A DNA stretch of 64,000 bases, from NCBI RefSeq assembly GCF_001431595.1, contig NZ_LDJO01000014.1, forward strand, positions 1 through 64,000, read 5' to 3'. Below the pieces are notes generated by a model. The model worked only from the letters and a program-made list of their open reading frames with translations, ran no database searches and was not told where the DNA came from. The position numbers and the translations under genes were made by a program. The stretch's first letter is position 1; every line of letters begins with the position of its first letter. Origin of the DNA: Stenotrophomonas acidaminiphila (GTDB taxonomy: Bacteria; Pseudomonadota; Gammaproteobacteria; Xanthomonadales; Xanthomonadaceae). This document shows, piece after piece, positions 1 through 9,112 of the stretch.

Positions 1-100
1 GACATACCCGCGCGACGTCGCCGGGCGACGCGGCGCGCTTCTGGCAGGCGGGCAGGGACAGGGCGAGCAGCAGGCAGACGGCAACAGGCAGGGATTTCAT
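1..100 (-). CDS. Lipoprotein, N-terminal fragment (cut by window edge)
   Basis: Only the first 33 codons lie in the window; the gene continues beyond base 1. The ATG at 98-100 begins a typical lipoprotein signal peptide: Lys2, a run of Leu/Val/Ala, then L16-P17-A18-C19 followed by a Gln/Lys/Arg-rich segment. Pro before Ala is not the commonest lipobox but is tolerated. It is divergent from the dehydrogenase gene that starts at 239. The function cannot be told from this fragment. Confidence 0.6.
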   Translation of the reverse strand, partial: MKSLPVAVCLLLALSLPACQKRAASPGDVARVC

Positions 101-238
101 GGCAACGCACGACAACTGTGGAAGGGCGCCAGTATCGGCATCGCGGATTAACGGCAGGTGTTCGCGCGCTGCCGGAAGGGGTGGCGGTGCCGGTGGCGCA
201 TAATGCACTTCGCTTCCATCGGCATCGCGGAGTCGCGC

Positions 239-1057
239 ATGAGCACCCTGCAAGGCAAGACCCTCTTCATCACCGGCGCCTCGCGCGGCATCGGCCTGGC
301 GATCGCGCTGCGCGCCGCGCGCGACGGCGCCAACGTGGCCATCGCCGCCAAGTCGGCGGTGCCCAACCCCAGGCTGCCCGGCACCATCCATACCGCGGTG
401 GAGGCGGTGAACGCGGCCGGTGGCCGCGGCCTCGCGCTGAAGTGCGACATCCGCGAGGAAGACCAGGTGCGTGCGGCGGTGGCGGCCACGGTCGACGCCT
501 TCGGCGGCATCGACATCCTGGTCAACAATGCCTCGGCGATCTGGCTGCGTGGCACCCTGGACACGCCGATGAAGCGCTTCGACCTGATGCAGCAGGTCAA
601 CGCGCGCGGCAGCTTCCTGTGCGCGCAGGCCTGCCTGCCGCACCTGCTGCAGGCGCCGAACCCGCACATCCTGACCCTGGCGCCGCCGCCGAGCCTGGAC
701 CCGAAGTGGTGGGGGCCGCATACCGGCTACACCCTGGCCAAGATGGGCATGAGCTTCGTGACCCTGGGCCTGGCCGCCGAGTTCGGCCCGCAGGGGGTGG
801 CGGTCAATGCGCTGTGGCCGCGCACGGTCATCGCCACCGATGCGATCAACATGATTCCCGGGGTCGATGTCGCCGGCTGCCGGCGTCCGGAGATCATGGC
901 CGATGCCGCGCATGCGGTGCTGGTACGCGAGGCGGCCGGTTTCAGCGGCCACTTCCTGATCGACGACGAGGTGCTGGCGCAGGCCGGGGTCAGCGACCTG
1001 TCCGGCTATGCGGTCGATCCGTCGCAGCCGCTGCTGCCGGACCTGTTCCTGGACTGA
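239..1057 (+). CDS. SDR family oxidoreductase, HSDL2-like
   Basis: Short-chain dehydrogenase/reductase of 272 aa, predicted cytosolic. The Rossmann motif TGASRGIG is at residues 12-19, NNAS at 97-100, and the catalytic YTLAK gives Tyr164 and Lys168. The stretch around residues 143-171 (DPKWW...TGYTLAKMGMS) resembles the HSDL2 / fatty-acid-linked SDR subgroup rather than FabG. In that subgroup the segment before Tyr usually reads LSPP; here it reads LAPP, so a Ser near position 148 is Ala, with Ser152 as a possible substitute. The ATG at 239 is chosen because GGAG lies 6 nt upstream and the protein then starts just before the Rossmann fold; an upstream in-frame extension has no RBS and no homology. 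The substrate is unknown. Confidence 0.88.
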   Translation: MSTLQGKTLFITGASRGIGLAIALRAARDGANVAIAAKSAVPNPRLPGTIHTAVEAVNAAGGRGLALKCDIREEDQVRAAVAATVDAFGGIDILVNNASAIWLRGTLDTPMKRFDLMQQVNARGSFLCAQACLPHLLQAPNPHILTLAPPPSLDPKWWGPHTGYTLAKMGMSFVTLGLAAEFGPQGVAVNALWPRTVIATDAINMIPGVDVAGCRRPEIMADAAHAVLVREAAGFSGHFLIDDEVLAQAGVSDLSGYAVDPSQPLLPDLFLD

Positions 1058-1110
1058 GACAGCGCCACCGGCCGCGGCATTCCAGCCGGCGGCGCCGTCG
1101 TGCGCGCCGC

Positions 1111-1983
1111 TCAGGGTTCCAGCGGCTCCGGCAGCTCATGCCCGCAGCGGTTGCAGTAGCGTGCTTCCTGCTCGTGGCCCTCGTGGCCGCAGACAATGCA
1201 GCCGCGGTCGTCGCGGCGGCGCCAGGCTTCGGCCCGGCGCATGCCGTTGGCCAGCTCGGCGGTGTAGATGCCGGTGGGCACGGCGATGATGCTGTAGCCG
1301 ATCAGGATCAGCACCGAGGTGACGAAACGCCCCAGCGTGGTCTGCGGCACGATGTCGCCGAAGCCGACCGTGGCCATGGTCACCACCGCCCAGTACATGC
1401 TGGCCGGGATGCTGCTGAAGCCGTGGCTCGGTCCCTCGATGACGTACATCAGCGAGCCGGCGATAATGGCGATGGTGATCACCATCGACAGGAACAGCAG
1501 GATCTTGCGGCGGCTGCGCCACAGCGCCTGCATCAGGATGCCGCTCTCCTCGATGTAGCGGGTCAGCTTGAGGATGCGGAACACGCGCAGGATGCGCAGC
1601 GCGCGTACCACCAGCAGCGACTGCGCGCCCGGCAGCAGCAGCGAGATGTAGGTGGGCAGGATCGCCAGCAGGTCGATGACGCCCCAGATGCTGAGCGCAT
1701 AGCGCAGCGGCCGCCGCACCACCAGCAGCCGCAGCACGTACTCGGCGGTGAACAGCAGGGTGAAGCCCCACTCGACCACGTAGAACCACGACGCCCAGGC
1801 GGCATGGATGTGCTGCACGCTGTCGAACATCACCACCAGCACGCTGGCGACGATGGCGTAGACCAGCAACAGGTCGAAATTGCGCGAGGGGCGGGTGTCG
1901 CGCCGATGGATGATGTCGAACCATCGGCGGCGCCAGCCGGTCTCGGAGGCGGGGTTCAGCTGCGGGGTGGAGAACAGTCGCAT
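1111..1983 (-). CDS. Voltage-gated potassium channel-like ion transporter with C-terminal zinc ribbon
   Basis: Inner-membrane protein of 290 aa with the six-helix voltage-gated cation channel plan. S1-S3 span about residues 38-115. S4 carries regularly spaced arginines (R127, R130, R133, R136). After S5 the pore loop has the K+ selectivity filter TVGFGD at 205-210, followed by S6 to about 245. The C-terminus adds a compact double-knuckle C262-x2-C265 ... C277-x2-C280, which looks like a zinc ribbon and is not part of the canonical channel. One gene makes one subunit; a tetramer is expected. It is divergent from argD with only a short intergenic region. The K+ assignment rests on the filter; the role of the zinc ribbon is unknown. 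Confidence 0.9.
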   Translation of the reverse strand: MRLFSTPQLNPASETGWRRRWFDIIHRRDTRPSRNFDLLLVYAIVASVLVVMFDSVQHIHAAWASWFYVVEWGFTLLFTAEYVLRLLVVRRPLRYALSIWGVIDLLAILPTYISLLLPGAQSLLVVRALRILRVFRILKLTRYIEESGILMQALWRSRRKILLFLSMVITIAIIAGSLMYVIEGPSHGFSSIPASMYWAVVTMATVGFGDIVPQTTLGRFVTSVLILIGYSIIAVPTGIYTAELANGMRRAEAWRRRDDRGCIVCGHEGHEQEARYCNRCGHELPEPLEP

Positions 1984-2051
1984 GGGCCTATTGTGCCGCA
2001 GCCCGGTTAATGGGGGAGAATGCGCCTTTCGCCCACCTCTACCGGAACGCC

Positions 2052-3278
2052 ATGACCGCTGTCGCCGAGCCGCTGTTGTCCCTGTCGCAGTACTACCTGC
2101 CGGTGTACCGGCCCCGCCAGCTGGTGCTCGAGCGCGGCCAGGGAGCGCGGCTCTGGGATACGCAGGGGCGCGAGTTCATCGACCTGGCGGCCGGCATCGC
2201 GGTGTGCAGCCTCGGCCACAACAACCCCGACCTGAAGGCCGCGCTGCTGGCCCAGGCCGACAAGCTCTGGCACACCAGCAACATGTTCTACAGCGAGCCG
2301 CCGCTGCACCTGGCGCAGGAGCTGGTGGAGGCCTCGCGCTTCGCCAGCCGCGTGTTCCTGTGCAACTCCGGCGCCGAGGCCAATGAAGTGGCGATCAAGC
2401 TGGTGCGCAAGTGGGCCGCGGCGCAGGGCCGGCCGCCGGAGAAGCGCGTCATCGTCACCTTCCGCGGCAGCTTCCACGGCCGCACCCTGGCCACGGTGAC
2501 GGCCACCGCCCAGCCCAAGTACCAGGAGGGCTACGAGCCGTTGCCCGGCGGTTTCCGCTATGCCGATTTCAACGACGTGGCGCAGCTGGAAGCGGCCATG
2601 GCCGGCGGCGACGTGGCCGCGGTGATGTTCGAGCCGGTGCAGGGCGAGGGCGGGGTGATGCCGGCTTCGGCCGAGTTCATGCGCCGTGCCCGCGAGCTGT
2701 GCGACCAGCACGACGCGCTGCTGGTGCTGGACGAGATCCAGGTGGGCATGGGCCGTACCGGCCAGTTGTTCGCGCACTGGAACTGGGGCGTGACCCCTGA
2801 CATCGTCAGCCTGGCCAAGGCGCTGGGCGGCGGCTTCCCGGTCGGCGCCATGCTGGCCGGCCCGAAGGTGGCCGAGGTCATGGGCGTCGGCGCCCACGGC
2901 ACCACCTTCGGCGGCAACCCGCTGGCCGCGGCGGTGGCGCGGGTGGCGCTGCGCACGCTGGCCTCGGATGCGATCAAGGCCAACGTGGCCCGGCAGTCGG
3001 CCGCGCTCAAGGCCGGGCTGGAGGCGATCGGCGCCGAGTTCGGCGTGTTCGAGCAGGTGCGCGGCATGGGCCTGATGATCGGCGCGGTGCTCAAGCCCGA
3101 GTACGTGGCCGATATCGGCGCGCTGCTCGACCTGGCCGCCGAGAAGCAGGTGCTGATCCTGCAGGCCGGCACCAGCGTGCTGCGCTTCGTGCCGCCGCTG
3201 AACATCACCGACGAGGAGCTGGCCGAGGGCCTCAAGCGCGTGCGCGAGGCGATCGCGGCGTACGTGGCTTCGCGCTGA
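2052..3278 (+). CDS. argD: Acetylornithine/succinylornithine aminotransferase
   Basis: Class-III PLP aminotransferase of 408 aa that transfers an amino group between glutamate and N-acetyl- (or N-succinyl-) glutamate semialdehyde in arginine biosynthesis. The NSGAEAN phosphate-binding segment is at 105-111, LDEIQ with Asp227 contacts the pyridine nitrogen, and SLAK places the Schiff-base lysine at 256. HGTTFGGNP follows further on. The sequence matches the xanthomonad ArgD type, but class-III enzymes overlap in substrate, so related N-acyl-ornithine/AstC roles cannot be excluded. The start at 2052 drops a 14-residue in-frame extension with no homology. The stop overlaps the HIT gene start by one base (TGATG), implying coupled translation. 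Confidence 0.88.
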   Translation: MTAVAEPLLSLSQYYLPVYRPRQLVLERGQGARLWDTQGREFIDLAAGIAVCSLGHNNPDLKAALLAQADKLWHTSNMFYSEPPLHLAQELVEASRFASRVFLCNSGAEANEVAIKLVRKWAAAQGRPPEKRVIVTFRGSFHGRTLATVTATAQPKYQEGYEPLPGGFRYADFNDVAQLEAAMAGGDVAAVMFEPVQGEGGVMPASAEFMRRARELCDQHDALLVLDEIQVGMGRTGQLFAHWNWGVTPDIVSLAKALGGGFPVGAMLAGPKVAEVMGVGAHGTTFGGNPLAAAVARVALRTLASDAIKANVARQSAALKAGLEAIGAEFGVFEQVRGMGLMIGAVLKPEYVADIGALLDLAAEKQVLILQAGTSVLRFVPPLNITDEELAEGLKRVREAIAAYVASR

Positions 3279-3742
3279 TGCAGGGATGTGTGTTCTGCGC
3301 CATCCTGGCCGGCGAGTTGCCGGCCAGGATGGTGTGGGAAGACGCGCAGGTGGTGGCCTTCATGGACCTGCGCCAAGCCGTGCCCGGGCATGTGCTGGTG
3401 GTTCCCCGGCAGCATGCCGAAACCCTCTGCGCGCTGGACGAAGCCCTTGCGGGGCAGGTGATGCGCGTGGCGCATCGGGTGGCGCGGGCGTTGCGCGACA
3501 CGCTCGCACCGGACGGGCTCAACCTGTGGCAGTCCAACGGAGAAGCCGGCGGACAGGAAGTGCCGCATTTCCATCTGCATGTGCAGCCGCGCAGGCATGG
3601 AGACGGCCTGCTGGAGGTCTACCCGATGGGCGTTCCGGCCCCGTCGACGATGGCGCAACTGGAGCCGTTGGCGGCGCGGCTGCGCAATGCGCTGGGTGGC
3701 GGTTCACAGCACGTGCCAGCGCCGCAGCACGCGGCGCAGTGA
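3278..3742 (+). CDS. HIT family (histidine triad) nucleotide-binding protein
   Basis: A 154-aa cytosolic protein of the HIT superfamily, nucleotidyl hydrolases/transferases acting on dinucleoside polyphosphates or AMP conjugates. The triad H97-F-H99-L-H101 is intact, and the N-terminal C4-x2-C7 together with downstream His could bind zinc as in many HIT proteins. Its start overlaps the argD stop by 1 bp. Its 3' end overlaps the convergent HAD gene by 39 bp, so no terminator separates them. The exact substrate is not predictable. Confidence 0.88.
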   Translation: MQGCVFCAILAGELPARMVWEDAQVVAFMDLRQAVPGHVLVVPRQHAETLCALDEALAGQVMRVAHRVARALRDTLAPDGLNLWQSNGEAGGQEVPHFHLHVQPRRHGDGLLEVYPMGVPAPSTMAQLEPLAARLRNALGGGSQHVPAPQHAAQ

Positions 3743-4300
3743 TTGGGTGTGGTGCGCGGTGTCGGCGTGCAGGCCGGCGCTGCGTGCGCCCTGCACGTTG
3801 CGGAACAGATGATCGATGAACAGCGTGCGCGCCGGTGCGCTGCCCAGCCTTTCGGCGGCGGCCAGGTAGATGCGCGGGTCGGGTTTGCGCACGCCCAGCG
3901 TGGCGCTGCACAGCACTTCGATGCCGGGCAGCAGCGCGGCGATGGCGGCCGCGCTCAAGGCGCCGTTGTTGGTCAGTACGGCGACGCGGACATCGGGGCG
4001 CAGCCGTTGCAGCAGGGCGAGCGTGTCGCGGCGCAGGGCGCTGGCGCCGGTGCGTGCGGCCAGCCAGTCGGCGGCGGCCAGGCCGGTGCCGAGGCGGGTG
4101 TTCAACGCCCGCAGCAGCGCATCGCCATCCAGCTCGCCACGCGCGTGCGCCAGCTCCAGGCCGGCGCCACGCAGCTGTGCGTCGATCACCGCCGGCGTGC
4201 ATCCCGCGGCCTGCGCCAGATGCCGGAGATGGCGCGGATGGTCGTAGTCGGCCAGCAGACCGTCGAAGTCGAGCAGCAGGGCGTGGATCATCGGAATCAT
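3704..4300 (-). CDS. HAD-superfamily hydrolase
   Basis: Predicted HAD-type phosphatase of 198 aa. Motif I is D11-F-D13-G-L-L (Leu replaces the usual Thr/Val), motif II is T110-N-N, and motif III Lys139 is in VRKPDP. Motif IV is FIDH at 161-164 where FIDD is expected, so one metal-binding acid is a His. The ATG at 4300 is preceded by GGAGG 8 nt upstream, which decides the start against the longer reading frame; a second ATG at 4291 is possible. The substrate is unknown; fold and length resemble the YihX/epoxide hydrolase-N-like class. Confidence 0.8.
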   Translation of the reverse strand: MIPMIHALLLDFDGLLADYDHPRHLRHLAQAAGCTPAVIDAQLRGAGLELAHARGELDGDALLRALNTRLGTGLAAADWLAARTGASALRRDTLALLQRLRPDVRVAVLTNNGALSAAAIAALLPGIEVLCSATLGVRKPDPRIYLAAAERLGSAPARTLFIDHLFRNVQGARSAGLHADTAHHTQSLRRVLRRWHVL

Positions 4301-4313
4301 GGATGCCGCCTCC

Positions 4314-4336
4314 GTGGGAGCGGCATCCGTCGCGAC
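4314..4336. repeat. Dispersed palindromic repeat (xanthomonad GTGGGAGCG...CGCGAC type)
   Basis: A 23-bp unit reading GTGGGAGCGG then CATCCGTCGCGAC lies between the HAD gene and hemL. It resembles the short interspersed repeats (GTRGGAGCGRCN...YCGCGAC) that I recall as abundant between genes in Xanthomonas and Stenotrophomonas. That it is multi-copy is recalled knowledge; only one clear copy of this type is visible here. Confidence 0.45.
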
Positions 4337-4406
4337 CGGAACATGCCTGCGAAAGCCCCGGTCGTGGCCTGCATCGCCCCCCCTGCACGGAAGCGGTGAA
4401 GGGCGA

Positions 4407-5711
4407 TCAACCGGCCGCGACCACCTTGAACGCCTCGCGTGCGGCGGCCAGGGTGGCATCGATCACCGCATCGTCGTGCGCGCTGGACAGGAAGCCGGCC
4501 TCGTAGGCCGACGGCGCAAGAAACACGCCGCGCTCCAGCATCGCGTGGAAGAAGCGGTTGAACGCGGGGATGTCGCAGGCGGTGGCCTGGGCGTAGGTTT
4601 CCACCTTTTCCGTGGTGAAGAACAGCCCGAACATCGCCCCGACGCAGGTGGTGGTGACGGCGACGCCGGCGTCGCGCGCGGCCGCTTCCAGGCCCTCGCA
4701 CAGGCGTGCGGTGCGTGCGGCCAGGTCGGCATGGAAGCCCGGCTGCTGGATCAGTTCCAGCATCGCCAGGCCCGCGGCCATCGCCACCGGATTGCCGCTG
4801 AGCGTGCCTGCCTGGTAGATCGGGCCGGCCGGGGCGATCTGCTGCATCAGCGCGCGGCGGCCGCCATAGGCGCCCACCGGCATGCCGCCGCCGATGATCT
4901 TGCCGAAGGTGGTCAGGTCCGGGGTGATGCCGTAGTGCGCCTGCGCACCGCCCAGCGCCACGCGGAAGCCGGTCATCACTTCGTCGAAGATCAGCAGCGC
5001 GCCATGCCGCGTGCACAGTGCGCGCAGGTGCTGCAGGTAGCCGTCGCGCGGCGGGATGCAGTTGGCGTTGCCGACCACCGGCTCGATGATCAGGCCGGCG
5101 ATCTCGCCGCCCTGCTGCTCGAACAGCGCGGTGGCCGCCTCGAAGTCGTTGTAGGGCAGGGTCAGGGTGAGTTCGCTGAGCCCGGCCGGCACGCCCGGCG
5201 AGGTCGGCACGCCCAGGGTCAGCATGCCGCTGCCGGCCTTGACCAGGAACGAATCGCCATGGCCGTGGTAGCAGCCTTCGAACTTGACGATCTTGCTGCG
5301 GCCGGTAGCGCCGCGCGCCAGGCGGATCGCCGACAGCGTCGCCTCGGTGCCGGAGTTGACCATGCGCACCATCTCGCACGACGGCACCAGGCGGGTGATG
5401 GTCTCGGCCATGGTCACCTCGGCCGGGCACGGCGCGCCGAACGACAGGCCGTTGCCGATGGCCTGCTGCACCGCCTCGCGCACCGCCGGGTGGTTGTGGC
5501 CGACGATCATCGGGCCCCACGAGCCGACGTAGTCGATGTAGCGGTTGCCATCGACGTCGTGCAGGTAGGCGCCGTCGGCGCGCTGCACGAAGAACGGCTC
5601 GCCGCCGACCGACTTGAACGCGCGCACCGGCGAGTTGACGCCGCCGGGCAGCAGTTGCTGCGCGCGGGTGAACAGGGCATGGGAGTGTTCGTGGTTCAGG
5701 GTCGGGGACAT
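4407..5711 (-). CDS. hemL: Glutamate-1-semialdehyde 2,1-aminomutase
   Basis: PLP enzyme of 434 aa that converts glutamate-1-semialdehyde to 5-aminolevulinate, the last step of the C5 route to haem precursors. NSGTEA is at 119-124, the DEVMTGFR segment at 243-250, and the PLP lysine K271 sits in [10 protein letters not shown]. Length and sequence are full and typical. The ATG at 5711 (MSPTLNHEH) is preferred to an upstream in-frame extension without homology. It is divergent from the dipeptidase gene. Confidence 0.96.
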   Translation of the reverse strand: MSPTLNHEHSHALFTRAQQLLPGGVNSPVRAFKSVGGEPFFVQRADGAYLHDVDGNRYIDYVGSWGPMIVGHNHPAVREAVQQAIGNGLSFGAPCPAEVTMAETITRLVPSCEMVRMVNSGTEATLSAIRLARGATGRSKIVKFEGCYHGHGDSFLVKAGSGMLTLGVPTSPGVPAGLSELTLTLPYNDFEAATALFEQQGGEIAGLIIEPVVGNANCIPPRDGYLQHLRALCTRHGALLIFDEVMTGFRVALGGAQAHYGITPDLTTFGKIIGGGMPVGAYGGRRALMQQIAPAGPIYQAGTLSGNPVAMAAGLAMLELIQQPGFHADLAARTARLCEGLEAAARDAGVAVTTTCVGAMFGLFFTTEKVETYAQATACDIPAFNRFFHAMLERGVFLAPSAYEAGFLSSAHDDAVIDATLAAAREAFKVVAAG

Positions 5712-5857
5712 GGCATCGCTGCGTGGCAGGGGAATATGCCTATTGTCCGCTTTCGCGCCGGGTGCTGCCACGCGCCGCCGGATCCATGACCAATGGCCTG
5801 CTGGCGCGCGCCGGGCGCATGCAAGAATGCGCCACGATCCGTCCCCAAGGGAGAGCC

Positions 5858-7132
5858 ATGAAGTTCGACATGACGTTCAAGGCCGGTGCGCTGTCCGCCG
5901 CGCTGCTGCTGGCTGTCGCCGCCACCGCCCAGGCCGGTACCGGCCCGGCGAAGATCTCCGAGCGCGCGCGCGCCGTCCAGGCCGGGGCGATCAACCTCGA
6001 CACCCATCTCGATACGCCGGCGCTGTTTTCCAGGCCGGGCTGGAAGATCACCGACCGCCATTCCTTCCAGGAAGACGGTTCGCAGGTCGATTACCCGCGC
6101 ATGGTCGAAGGCGGGCTCGATGGCGGCTTCTGGGTGGTGTTCACCAGCCAGGGCGAACGCGATGCCGGCGGCAACCTGAAGGCGCGCGACGCCGGGCTCA
6201 GGCGCCTGTCCGAGATCCGCGAGATGGTGGCCGCCAACCCGGACAAGTTCGAGCTGGCCACCACCGCCGACGACGCGGCGCGGATCAAGGCCGCGGGCAG
6301 GAAGTCGGTCTACATCAGCATGGAGAACGCCTACCCGCTGGAGGCCGACCCCAGCCTGCTCAGCTTCTACTACAAGCAGGGCCTGCGGATGATCTCGCTG
6401 GCGCACATCAGCCACAACGATTTCGCCGATTCGGCCGGCATGGGCGTGGCCCCGGAAGGCGAGCACGGCGGCCTCAGCGAGAAGGGCAAGGCGTTGATCG
6501 CGCAGGCCAACCGGCTGGGCATCATCATCGACCAGTCGCATGCGTCCAACACGGTGTTCGACCAGATGCTGGCGCTGAGCAAGGCGCCGATCATCCTCTC
6601 GCACAGCGGCGCCTCCGACGTGTTCGCGCATTCGCGCAACATCGACGACGCGCGCATCCGCGCACTGGCGAAGAAGGGCGGCGTGATCCAGGTGAACTCG
6701 CTGGGCGGTTACCTGATCGACACCGGCGCCACCCCGGAGTACCGCGCCGAGCGGCGCAAGCTCTACGACGCCTTCGACGACCGCACCGCCCCGACCGATG
6801 CCGAGCGCGCGCAGCTCAAGGCGCAGCTGGCCGCGCTGGACGCGAAGTACAACATCCGCAAGGCCGATTTCGACGACTACATGCGCCACCTGCTGCACAT
6901 CATCAAGGTGGCCGGCTGGGAACACGTCGGCCTGGGCGCGGACTGGGACGGCGGCGGTGGCGTGGAGGGTTACGAGGACATCGCCGCGCTGCCCAAGGTG
7001 GTGCAGGCGCTGCTCGATGCCGGCTATGACGAACGCCAGGTCAGCGCCATCCTCGGCGGCAACACCGTGCGCCTGATCCGCCAGGTGCAGGCGCTGGCCG
7101 ATCCGGCGGCGGTCAAGGCGGCGCTGGAGTAA
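5858..7132 (+). CDS. Membrane dipeptidase (peptidase M19), exported
   Basis: Zinc dipeptidase of the renal-dipeptidase family, 424 aa. Residues 1-26 form a signal peptide ending ATAQA, so it acts in the periplasm or outer envelope. The first metal motif H50-L-D52 is followed by the bridging acid in ISMEN, then histidines in DQSHAS and LSHSGAS and the GLGADWDG segment, all family hallmarks. The ATG at 5858 has AAGGGAG upstream. It is monocistronic: divergent from hemL and convergent with thiE, with a palindromic repeat just after the stop. Confidence 0.92.
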   Translation: MKFDMTFKAGALSAALLLAVAATAQAGTGPAKISERARAVQAGAINLDTHLDTPALFSRPGWKITDRHSFQEDGSQVDYPRMVEGGLDGGFWVVFTSQGERDAGGNLKARDAGLRRLSEIREMVAANPDKFELATTADDAARIKAAGRKSVYISMENAYPLEADPSLLSFYYKQGLRMISLAHISHNDFADSAGMGVAPEGEHGGLSEKGKALIAQANRLGIIIDQSHASNTVFDQMLALSKAPIILSHSGASDVFAHSRNIDDARIRALAKKGGVIQVNSLGGYLIDTGATPEYRAERRKLYDAFDDRTAPTDAERAQLKAQLAALDAKYNIRKADFDDYMRHLLHIIKVAGWEHVGLGADWDGGGGVEGYEDIAALPKVVQALLDAGYDERQVSAILGGNTVRLIRQVQALADPAAVKAALE

Positions 7133-7143
7133 GCGCCGACCAG

Positions 7144-7168
7144 GCCCTTCTCCCGCCGGGAGAAGGGC
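7144..7168. repeat. Palindromic repeat / bidirectional terminator-like hairpin
   Basis: CCCTTCTCCCG at 7145-7155 is mirrored by CGGGAGAAGGG at 7157-7167, an almost loopless palindrome between the convergent dipeptidase and thiE genes. There is no T-run on either side. A related but looser palindrome lies at 61724-61752, suggesting a dispersed intergenic repeat family. Confidence 0.6.
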
Positions 7169-7262
7169 GCCGTTGGACGACGAAGTGGAGGCTGCGCTGT
7201 GCGCGGCATGCCGCGCCTTGCCGGTTCGTGCGTGGCATCCGCCGGCGGCGCCGTGCCGCCGC

Positions 7263-7895
7263 TCAGGGCGCCGGGAAACAGGCCTGGTAACCGCGCAGCG
7301 CGGCCACCGGGTCATCGGCGGCGAACACGCTGCTGATGACCGCCAGCAGGTCGGCGCCGGCCGCGACCAGCGGCGCGGCATTGTCCGCGGCCAGGCCGCC
7401 GATGGCCACGCGCGGCACGCCGAGCGCCGCGGCCTCATGCAGCAGCCGCGGATGCGCGCGCCGGGTGGTGGCCTTGCTGCGGCTGGGGAAGAACGCACCG
7501 AACGCGACGTAGCTGGCGCCGGCAGCCACCGCCCGCCGCGCCAGTTCCAACTGGTCGTAGCAGGAGGCGCCGATGAGGGCGCCGGGGCCGAGCAGCGCGC
7601 GCGCGGCGGCGATGTCGCCGTCGTCTTCGCCCAGGTGCACGCCGGCCGCGCCGACGGCGGCGGCCAGGGCGGCATCATCGTTGATGATCAGCGGGACTCC
7701 GGCGGCCGCGCACAGGTCCTGCAGGGCCCGGGCCTGTACCCGCCGGGTGCCGGCATCGGCGGCCTTGTTGCGGTACTGCAGCCAGGTGGCGCCGGCGCCG
7801 AGCAGCGGCTGCACGCGTTCGAGCAGGCGCGCGGTGTCGGCCTCGTCGGGAGTGATCAGATAGACGCCGCGGGCGGCGCGAGCAGGCTGGGGCAT
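7263..7895 (-). CDS. thiE: Thiamine-phosphate synthase
   Basis: Joins HMP-PP and THZ-P to give thiamine monophosphate; 210 aa, a TIM barrel. Visible signatures are QYRNK at 40-44, NDD at 72-74 and HLGEDD at 87-92 (the metal-pyrophosphate site), and FFPSRSK at 135-141. Other thi genes are not adjacent, which is common in this group. It is divergent from the rubredoxin gene across 69 bp. Confidence 0.95.
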   Translation of the reverse strand: MPQPARAARGVYLITPDEADTARLLERVQPLLGAGATWLQYRNKAADAGTRRVQARALQDLCAAAGVPLIINDDAALAAAVGAAGVHLGEDDGDIAAARALLGPGALIGASCYDQLELARRAVAAGASYVAFGAFFPSRSKATTRRAHPRLLHEAAALGVPRVAIGGLAADNAAPLVAAGADLLAVISSVFAADDPVAALRGYQACFPAP

Positions 7896-7964
7896 GGATG
7901 GCTACCTGTACGGCGGCGGGAATGGGACAATCAGCGACCGCCCTCGTGTTGCCGTGATTATCCG

Positions 7965-8156
7965 ATGTCCGACGCTTCCGCCTCCACCCTGCGCACCTGG
8001 ATGTGCGTCGTCTGCGGCTTCATCTACAACGAAGCCGAAGGCCTGCCCGAAGAAGGCATCGCCGCGGGCACGCGCTGGGAAGACGTGCCCGAGACCTGGA
8101 CCTGCCCGGACTGCGGCACCACCAAGGACGATTTCGAAATGGTGGAGCTGGACTGA
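7965..8156 (+). CDS. Rubredoxin
   Basis: Small one-electron carrier of 63 aa with a single Fe(Cys)4 centre. The two knuckles C14-V-V-C17-G and C47-P-D-C50-G are intact, with the conserved Y/W residues between them. The ATG at 7965 is taken although the frame is open upstream, since upstream sequence runs antisense into thiE and shows no homology. Redox partners cannot be identified locally. Confidence 0.93.
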   Translation: MSDASASTLRTWMCVVCGFIYNEAEGLPEEGIAAGTRWEDVPETWTCPDCGTTKDDFEMVELD

Positions 8157-8198
8157 GTCCGGCCCGGTCGTGGCGGCCACGGCGCCGCCGCGGTCGCC

Positions 8199-9047
8199 TC
8201 AATGCAGCTGCGGCCGCCCGGCACCGGTGTCGATCAGGCGTTCGCGCACCTGCGCCGCGTCGGCGGCATCGGGTTCGCGCCGCAGGTACAGCGACAGGTC
8301 CGCGCGCGCACCGGCCAGGTGGTCCAGGCGCAGGTAGGCCAGGCCGCGGTCGCGCAGCGCCTCGCTCTGCTCCGGGGCCAGTTTCAGGATGCGGTCGGCG
8401 CTGCGCGCGGCGCGGTCCCACTCTTCGCGTTCGGCATACACGCCATACAGGTTGCGCAGCATGCGCATCAGGATCGCGCGCGCCGGCGCCGGGTCGAGGA
8501 TCTGCGCCAGCACCTGGTCGTCGGGGGTCTCGCCGCCCAGGTTGTTGCGGGCGCGCTCGCGCAGTTCGTCCACGCCCAGCGGACGGCCGCCGTTGAACGG
8601 GTCCATGACCAGCACCCCTTCCTCCACCGGCAGCCGCACCAGGAAATGGCCGGGGAAGGAGATGCCCTCCAGCGGCAGGCCGAGCCGCCGGCAGACATCC
8701 ATCTGTACCAGCGCCAGCGAGATCGGGTTGCCGAGCCGGCGCGTGACCACCTCGTTGAGATAGCTGTTGCGCGGGTCGTAATAGGCGTCGTGGTTGCCGC
8801 TGTAGCCCAGCTCGTTGAACAGGTGGTGGTTGATGGCGGCGACTTTCAGCGGCCATTCGGCAATGGCCTCCACTTCCACCCGCAGGTGGTCGGCATGGGC
8901 CTGCAGCAGGCGGTCGTAGCGGCCCGGGTCAAGGTGCGGGTATTCGTCGCGCGCGATCAGCAGCGCGGTCGGCAGCAACGGCAACGCGTCGTCGGCCAGC
9001 TCGGCCAGCGCGTCCCACTGCGGCAGGGTAAGGCGTGTGTCGGACAT
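8199..9047 (-). CDS. SirB1 family protein (transglutaminase-like core plus TPR)
   Basis: A 282-aa protein of the SirB1/YchA family. The central region (GNPISLALVQMDVCRRLGLP, then FPGHFLVR) is the family's transglutaminase-like fold, and the last ~80 residues form TPR helices. The biochemical role is unsettled. The ATG at 9047 starts MSDTRLTLP. It lies upstream of the DUF192 gene on the same strand, but the two are not overlapping and an operon is uncertain. Confidence 0.85.
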   Translation of the reverse strand: MSDTRLTLPQWDALAELADDALPLLPTALLIARDEYPHLDPGRYDRLLQAHADHLRVEVEAIAEWPLKVAAINHHLFNELGYSGNHDAYYDPRNSYLNEVVTRRLGNPISLALVQMDVCRRLGLPLEGISFPGHFLVRLPVEEGVLVMDPFNGGRPLGVDELRERARNNLGGETPDDQVLAQILDPAPARAILMRMLRNLYGVYAEREEWDRAARSADRILKLAPEQSEALRDRGLAYLRLDHLAGARADLSLYLRREPDAADAAQVRERLIDTGAGRPQLH

Positions 9048-9112
9048 GCCCCAAGACTGGCGGCAAAGCGCGGCCGGTTCAAGGCATGCGGCGGCCCGGC
9101 GTGGGCGCGCGG

